A stretch of DNA of 64,000 bases from Pseudarthrobacter sp. L1SW (GTDB taxonomy: Bacteria; Actinomycetota; Actinomycetes; Actinomycetales; Micrococcaceae): assembly GCF_020809045.1 (NCBI RefSeq), contig NZ_CP078079.1, positions 2,542,001-2,606,000 of the forward strand, read 5' to 3'. The notes beneath the pieces were generated by a model. That model saw nothing but the letters and a program-made list of their open reading frames with translations. It was not told the origin of the DNA and made no database searches. The stretch's first letter is position 1. Every line of letters starts with the position of its first letter. The translations under genes and the position numbers were made by a program. Below, piece after piece: positions 61,757 through 64,000 of the stretch.

Positions 61757-63721
61757 TTGACAGCCACAGCGTTACCAGTACCTGAGCTTGCCGTTCGAAG
61801 AAAGTCGTTCTTTTCCCAATTTGGGAAGAAGGACAACCCGCTTCGAATCGCGGTCATAATTCTCTATATCACTGTTGTAGTTTTGGGAGCTACCACTTCA
61901 TCTATCGGGATGCCGACACTCAGGGAGAATCCCGCTGAACCATTGGGGCTTCAACTAGGTGATGCGTCTCCAATTCGCTCAGATGAGTACAACGCCTTTT
62001 CGCCTATTGTGCTTTCTATTATGGCGACAGGGGCTGCACCGACGACAAGCGTCCTGGCTGCTCCAGCAGACTTAACACACCGCTATTCTTCGGGTGGATT
62101 TTTCGAGACGTTAGTATTTTTCGATTCATCTTTGCTGTATACCGCCTCTTTTTTGCCGGACGCAATGGTTTTTGCGGCCCACTGGTGGCTGCCGGCGTTA
62201 CTTCTGTTCCTTTTCCTGCCAACATGGTTTGAGCAAGTCGGCTCCAGCCGTCGCTGGGGATGGATGGCAGCTTTCCTGATAGCACTATCGCCGGCCGCCT
62301 CGTGGTGGACCATGATGCCGATCCAGTTGATCGCCTACACGATTGCTGGATCCAGTCTCGTTCTGTCTGCGTATCGGAGATTCACAGCAAATCAACGAGT
62401 TGTACCTGTCATGCAATCTCTCGCAGCTGGAATATTGATCGCAGGGCTGCCGAGCTTCTACATCCCTTGGTCGCTCGTTCTAGGCCTGCCCATCCTCGTC
62501 GCGTCAATCGCCTGGATTCTTGCTCACCAGGGACAGTGGAAGCCGAAGCTGCTGGCTTTGGGCTGCGCAGGCTTTACCGCGATGCTTTTTGCAGCCGGGA
62601 TGCTGTGGGAGAACCGCCAAGGCATCAACGCCTTGCTGCAGACGGTCTACCCAGGGTCCAGGAGGTCGACAGGAACAGCTCAGTCTTTTGCCTTGCTGTT
62701 CGGAGCGCCTGGTTTGGCTCCGATGCAAGACATGCTTCCCGTTGGCATCAATCAGAGCGAGCTATCTACGGCCTTCACCATAACTTTTGTATGGGCGCTG
62801 TTATTGGTAATGAATCTGAATTTGGTTGGACAGCTTCGTGAAAATGCCGCTATTATCGTCGTTGCGTGTTTTGGCATTCTTTGGCTCCTCTGGTGCACTG
62901 TAAATTTCGGTGACAGAGGTTCTTCCATACCGCTTCTGAATTATGTACAGCCTGCGCGAGCTGCCCAAGTATGCGGCATCTTGGGTTCAATACTTGTATG
63001 TCTTCTGTTGGCTCGGTTGCCATCCATCAAGGTAGCTTGGAAGCTTCCCCTGATAGCTGCCGGAACCTGCACCCTTGTCACGGCGTACGCCGTCTCTTCG
63101 CTTCAGTTGTCCTACCTCCCCGAGATGGCAAGTTCGTCAATTGCCGCCGCGGCCATTGCCGTCGGCTTATGTGTTTTCTGCGCCACTAAATTTGCTTCCA
63201 AGGTGTGGCCCATAGTGCTGATATCTGGATTGGCCGCAATTCCGGTATTCAGCGCCAATCCCTTGCTTTTCGGGCTTGGCGATTTGAGGAATTCAGAAAC
63301 TGCCAAGTATCTTTCAGTCGAGGGCAAACGGGCAGCTGAAACCAATGCTGTGTGGGCGTCGGACTTCGGCGCGTTCGACACCGTAATGCTGGCCAACGGG
63401 GTCCCCTCGATGAGCGGACTGCAACGTTCAGGCCCCGACACCGACCAATGGAAGAAGTTGGATCCTGGCACCGTCCACGCAAATGAGTGGAACCGTGGAG
63501 GCGGATTTATCCATTTTCAGTGGACAGCAGGGGAACCTCTGACCTTTGAAGCTCCCGTGCCTGATACCACTGTTGTTCGCATAGACCCTTGTGACCTGAA
63601 GCTCCGCTGGCCGAGCCTTCAAGCAATATCTTCCTCGCGAAGTCTCGATGCAGGATGCCTTATTCCCGAGCGGACGTTGACATGGTCCGGCAAGGAGTTC
63701 TTCGTATACAAATTCCACTAG
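61757..63721 (+). CDS. Large polytopic membrane protein, GT-C-like, function unknown
   Basis: 654 residues, TTG start 61757 with AGGA eight bases before. About 11-12 membrane helices in residues 28-500, then a soluble C-terminal domain. LGATTSSIGMPTLREN and DEYNAFSPIVLSIM in the first extracytoplasmic loop and FFVYKF at the end. The shape suggests a polyprenyl-sugar-using glycosyltransferase or related surface-polysaccharide protein. No catalytic motif is certain. A paralogue starts 115 bases downstream. GC is lower than in the core genome. Confidence 0.7.
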   Translation: MTATALPVPELAVRRKSFFSQFGKKDNPLRIAVIILYITVVVLGATTSSIGMPTLRENPAEPLGLQLGDASPIRSDEYNAFSPIVLSIMATGAAPTTSVLAAPADLTHRYSSGGFFETLVFFDSSLLYTASFLPDAMVFAAHWWLPALLLFLFLPTWFEQVGSSRRWGWMAAFLIALSPAASWWTMMPIQLIAYTIAGSSLVLSAYRRFTANQRVVPVMQSLAAGILIAGLPSFYIPWSLVLGLPILVASIAWILAHQGQWKPKLLALGCAGFTAMLFAAGMLWENRQGINALLQTVYPGSRRSTGTAQSFALLFGAPGLAPMQDMLPVGINQSELSTAFTITFVWALLLVMNLNLVGQLRENAAIIVVACFGILWLLWCTVNFGDRGSSIPLLNYVQPARAAQVCGILGSILVCLLLARLPSIKVAWKLPLIAAGTCTLVTAYAVSSLQLSYLPEMASSSIAAAAIAVGLCVFCATKFASKVWPIVLISGLAAIPVFSANPLLFGLGDLRNSETAKYLSVEGKRAAETNAVWASDFGAFDTVMLANGVPSMSGLQRSGPDTDQWKKLDPGTVHANEWNRGGGFIHFQWTAGEPLTFEAPVPDTTVVRIDPCDLKLRWPSLQAISSSRSLDAGCLIPERTLTWSGKEFFVYKFH

Positions 63722-63835
63722 GTCGGTGATTTGCTGCAGTTCCGGCAGCCCTTCTAGAATGACGGCCGTGCTGGCGCCGTGAAAGCTAGCCCACAATCTG
63801 CCAGCGCGTTGCCAGCCCGACCCAAGGAAGCAAGC

Positions 63836-64000
63836 TTGATTTCAGTAGAATCACCCCCACCCGAGGCAGCCCGAAGGACCGTAAAGCTTCTCGCTTATGC
63901 GGGCCGGAAGGATAACGCACTACGCATAGCGATCGTTATCCTCTACGTGATCGTTGTACTGCTGGGGGCTACTACCTCCTCTATTGGAATCCCAACCCTT
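63836..64000 (+). CDS. Start of a second polytopic membrane paralogue (cut by window edge)
   Basis: 55 codons from TTG 63836 (after AAGGAAG) to the end. GRKDNALRIAIVILYVIVV, GATTSSIGIPTL matches residues 24-56 of the gene before it (KKDNPLRIAVIILYITVV, GATTSSIGMPTL). A GTG at 63779 is in the same frame and would add 19 residues. Clearly a tandem paralogue. Confidence 0.75.
   Translation, partial: MISVESPPPEAARRTVKLLAYAGRKDNALRIAIVILYVIVVLLGATTSSIGIPTL

Overview
The window is high-GC actinobacterial DNA. Its gene content and order point to the Micrococcaceae (Arthrobacter/Pseudarthrobacter type). The main pointers are a Rho with a long Arg/Asn/Asp-rich insert, a fused E2-E1 2-oxoglutarate decarboxylase (Kgd), a SigR/RsrA thiol-stress pair, a SAM-IV riboswitch, a 24-residue bL37-like ribosomal protein gene, an M4 protease with its emfourin inhibitor, and a tmRNA whose tag ends DFALAA. 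Genus assignment is inference; no 16S or other marker is present.

Layout. 1-8498 (minus): argS-lysA-hom-thrC-thrB-rho, a close-packed Asp-family amino acid operon running into rho. 8682-11587 (plus): an FMN-binding lipoprotein, an ApbE flavin transferase and an NqrB/RnfD-like membrane protein fused to an FNR reductase, probably a flavin-based membrane electron pathway. 11702: tRNA-Arg(CCG). 11853-15385: a glyoxalase-like protein, the M4 protease/emfourin pair, a GlxA-type regulator and a small membrane protein. 15466-19452: hrpA. 19494-22684 (minus): HIT protein, alcohol dehydrogenase, sulfurtransferase, MBL hydrolase. 22779-25955: zur and a convergent znuBCA operon with a Zur-box-like palindrome at its head. 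26084-28521: two CNNM/CorC-type proteins. 29082-32891: kgd. 33082-35207: a degenerate SGNH protein, then a DUF4097-PadR operon with two flanking operators. 35331: bL37. 35505-36535: rsrA and sigR behind a SigR-type promoter. 36874-40774: DoxX, aroA, rsgA, hisN. 40933-42508: a SAM-IV riboswitch and a cysteine-desulfurase-like enzyme. 42602-45643: a methyltransferase, a MntR-like regulator overlapping two crcB genes, and two unknowns. 45646-52298 (minus): S1C protease, tmRNA, smpB, M23 peptidase, ftsX, ftsE, prfB. 52397-57169 (minus): a compact Tad pilus/secretion locus. 57456-60059: a secreted GH25 muramidase whose FG-GAP-like tail contains a 762-bp tandem duplication. 60060-64000: DNA visibly richer in A/T with a decayed region (possible ISL3 transposase remnant), a GtrA protein and two tandem polytopic membrane paralogues, the second cut by the window edge. 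This last part looks like the edge of a surface-polysaccharide island.

Most of the window is conserved chromosomal core. The less ordinary parts are the flavin electron-transfer operon, the M4 protease/inhibitor pair, the riboswitch-controlled desulfurase-like gene, the pseudo-SGNH protein, the repeat-bearing Tad gene, the duplicated muramidase tail and the low-GC membrane-paralogue end. No CRISPR array, intact insertion sequence or prophage was seen.
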